This document shows positions 6,487 to 6,587 of a DNA stretch of 6,587 nt, piece after piece. The notes below the pieces were generated by a model, which did not search any database, had not been told where the DNA came from, and saw only the letters and a list, made by a program, of their open reading frames with translations. Made by a program: the position numbers and the translations under genes. Source of the stretch: CAZFZQ01 sp964522845 (lineage in GTDB: Bacteria; Patescibacteriota; Patescibacteriia; GCA-002772895); assembly GCA_964522845.1 (NCBI GenBank), contig CAZFZQ010000048.1:1-6587 (forward strand), given 5' to 3'. The stretch's first letter is position 1, and every line of letters begins with the position of its first letter.

Positions 6487-6587
6487 TTACAAGGTTCTCA
6501 CAACTTCTTCGGTCGGGAGATTTACCGTCCAAAAATTATTCAAAATTTTCTTTGTCGGCTTATCAAGAATATTCAATAGCCAAACCC
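6487..6587 (-). CDS. 3' end of an unrecognised convergent gene (partial, C-terminal 32 codons)
   Basis: Read on the minus strand, an open frame enters at the window edge and runs for 32 codons to a TAA whose complement is at 6487-6489. The product contains LDKPTKKILNNFW and ends in LPTEEVVRTL. The composition is mixed and protein-like, with charged and hydrophobic residues alternating, unlike the Lys/Arg/Ser-rich shadows antisense to the ligase genes. A hairpin with a T-rich tail follows 38 nt after the stop, as expected at the end of a real gene. I do not recognise the family. A transposase C-terminus is one possibility, given the truncated gene beside it, but nothing in this fragment proves it. 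Confidence 0.45.
   Translation of the reverse strand, partial: VWLLNILDKPTKKILNNFWTVNLPTEEVVRTL

Overview
The window is almost entirely filled by a co-directional (+) run of four paralogous membrane-protein genes: a 5'-incomplete gene (2-1237), two full-length genes (1245-3452 and 3460-5670) and a fourth cut short after its N-terminal membrane half (5677-6432). They share a polytopic core with the hallmarks of the O-antigen ligase/polymerase superfamily (Wzy_C-like, PF04932 type). In the three that reach their C-terminus, the core is followed by a soluble tetratricopeptide (TPR) domain. The genes are separated by only 6-7 nt, have no convincing Shine-Dalgarno sequences, and probably form one translationally coupled transcript whose promoter lies upstream of the window.

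Organism (inference): tandem O-antigen-ligase/TPR proteins of about 735 residues, moderately AT-rich DNA with many poly-T codons, weak ribosome-binding sites and the standard code (TGA ends the third gene) suggest a bacterium of the Candidate Phyla Radiation (Patescibacteria, Parcubacteria-like). No phylogenetic marker is present, so this rests on style and gene family only.

Layout: 2-1237 is the C-terminal part of paralogue 1 (end of the ligase loop, four membrane helices, TPR domain). 1245-3452 and 3460-5670 are complete paralogues 2 and 3. Paralogue 3 carries two local sequence oddities at the junction of its membrane and TPR parts: a cluster of TACGAAT heptamers (4749-4782) and four perfect tandem copies of the octamer GCTTTTTT (4795-4826). 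Gain or loss of one octamer would bring in a stop codon within about 20 bases. 5677-6432 is paralogue 4, which ends after the SRG helix with no catalytic loop or TPR. 6433-6587 is different sequence: a GC hairpin whose T-rich tail lies on the minus-strand side, then the 3' end of an unrecognised convergent minus-strand reading frame that runs out of the window.

How they may work together (inference): the family joins or polymerises lipid-linked glycans on the outer face of the cytoplasmic membrane. The charge pattern of all three C-termini puts the TPR domain on the outside next to the active site, where it could select the acceptor. Divergent TPR domains on a conserved ligase core would give a set of enzymes with different acceptors or glycans, possibly for surface or pilus glycoproteins.
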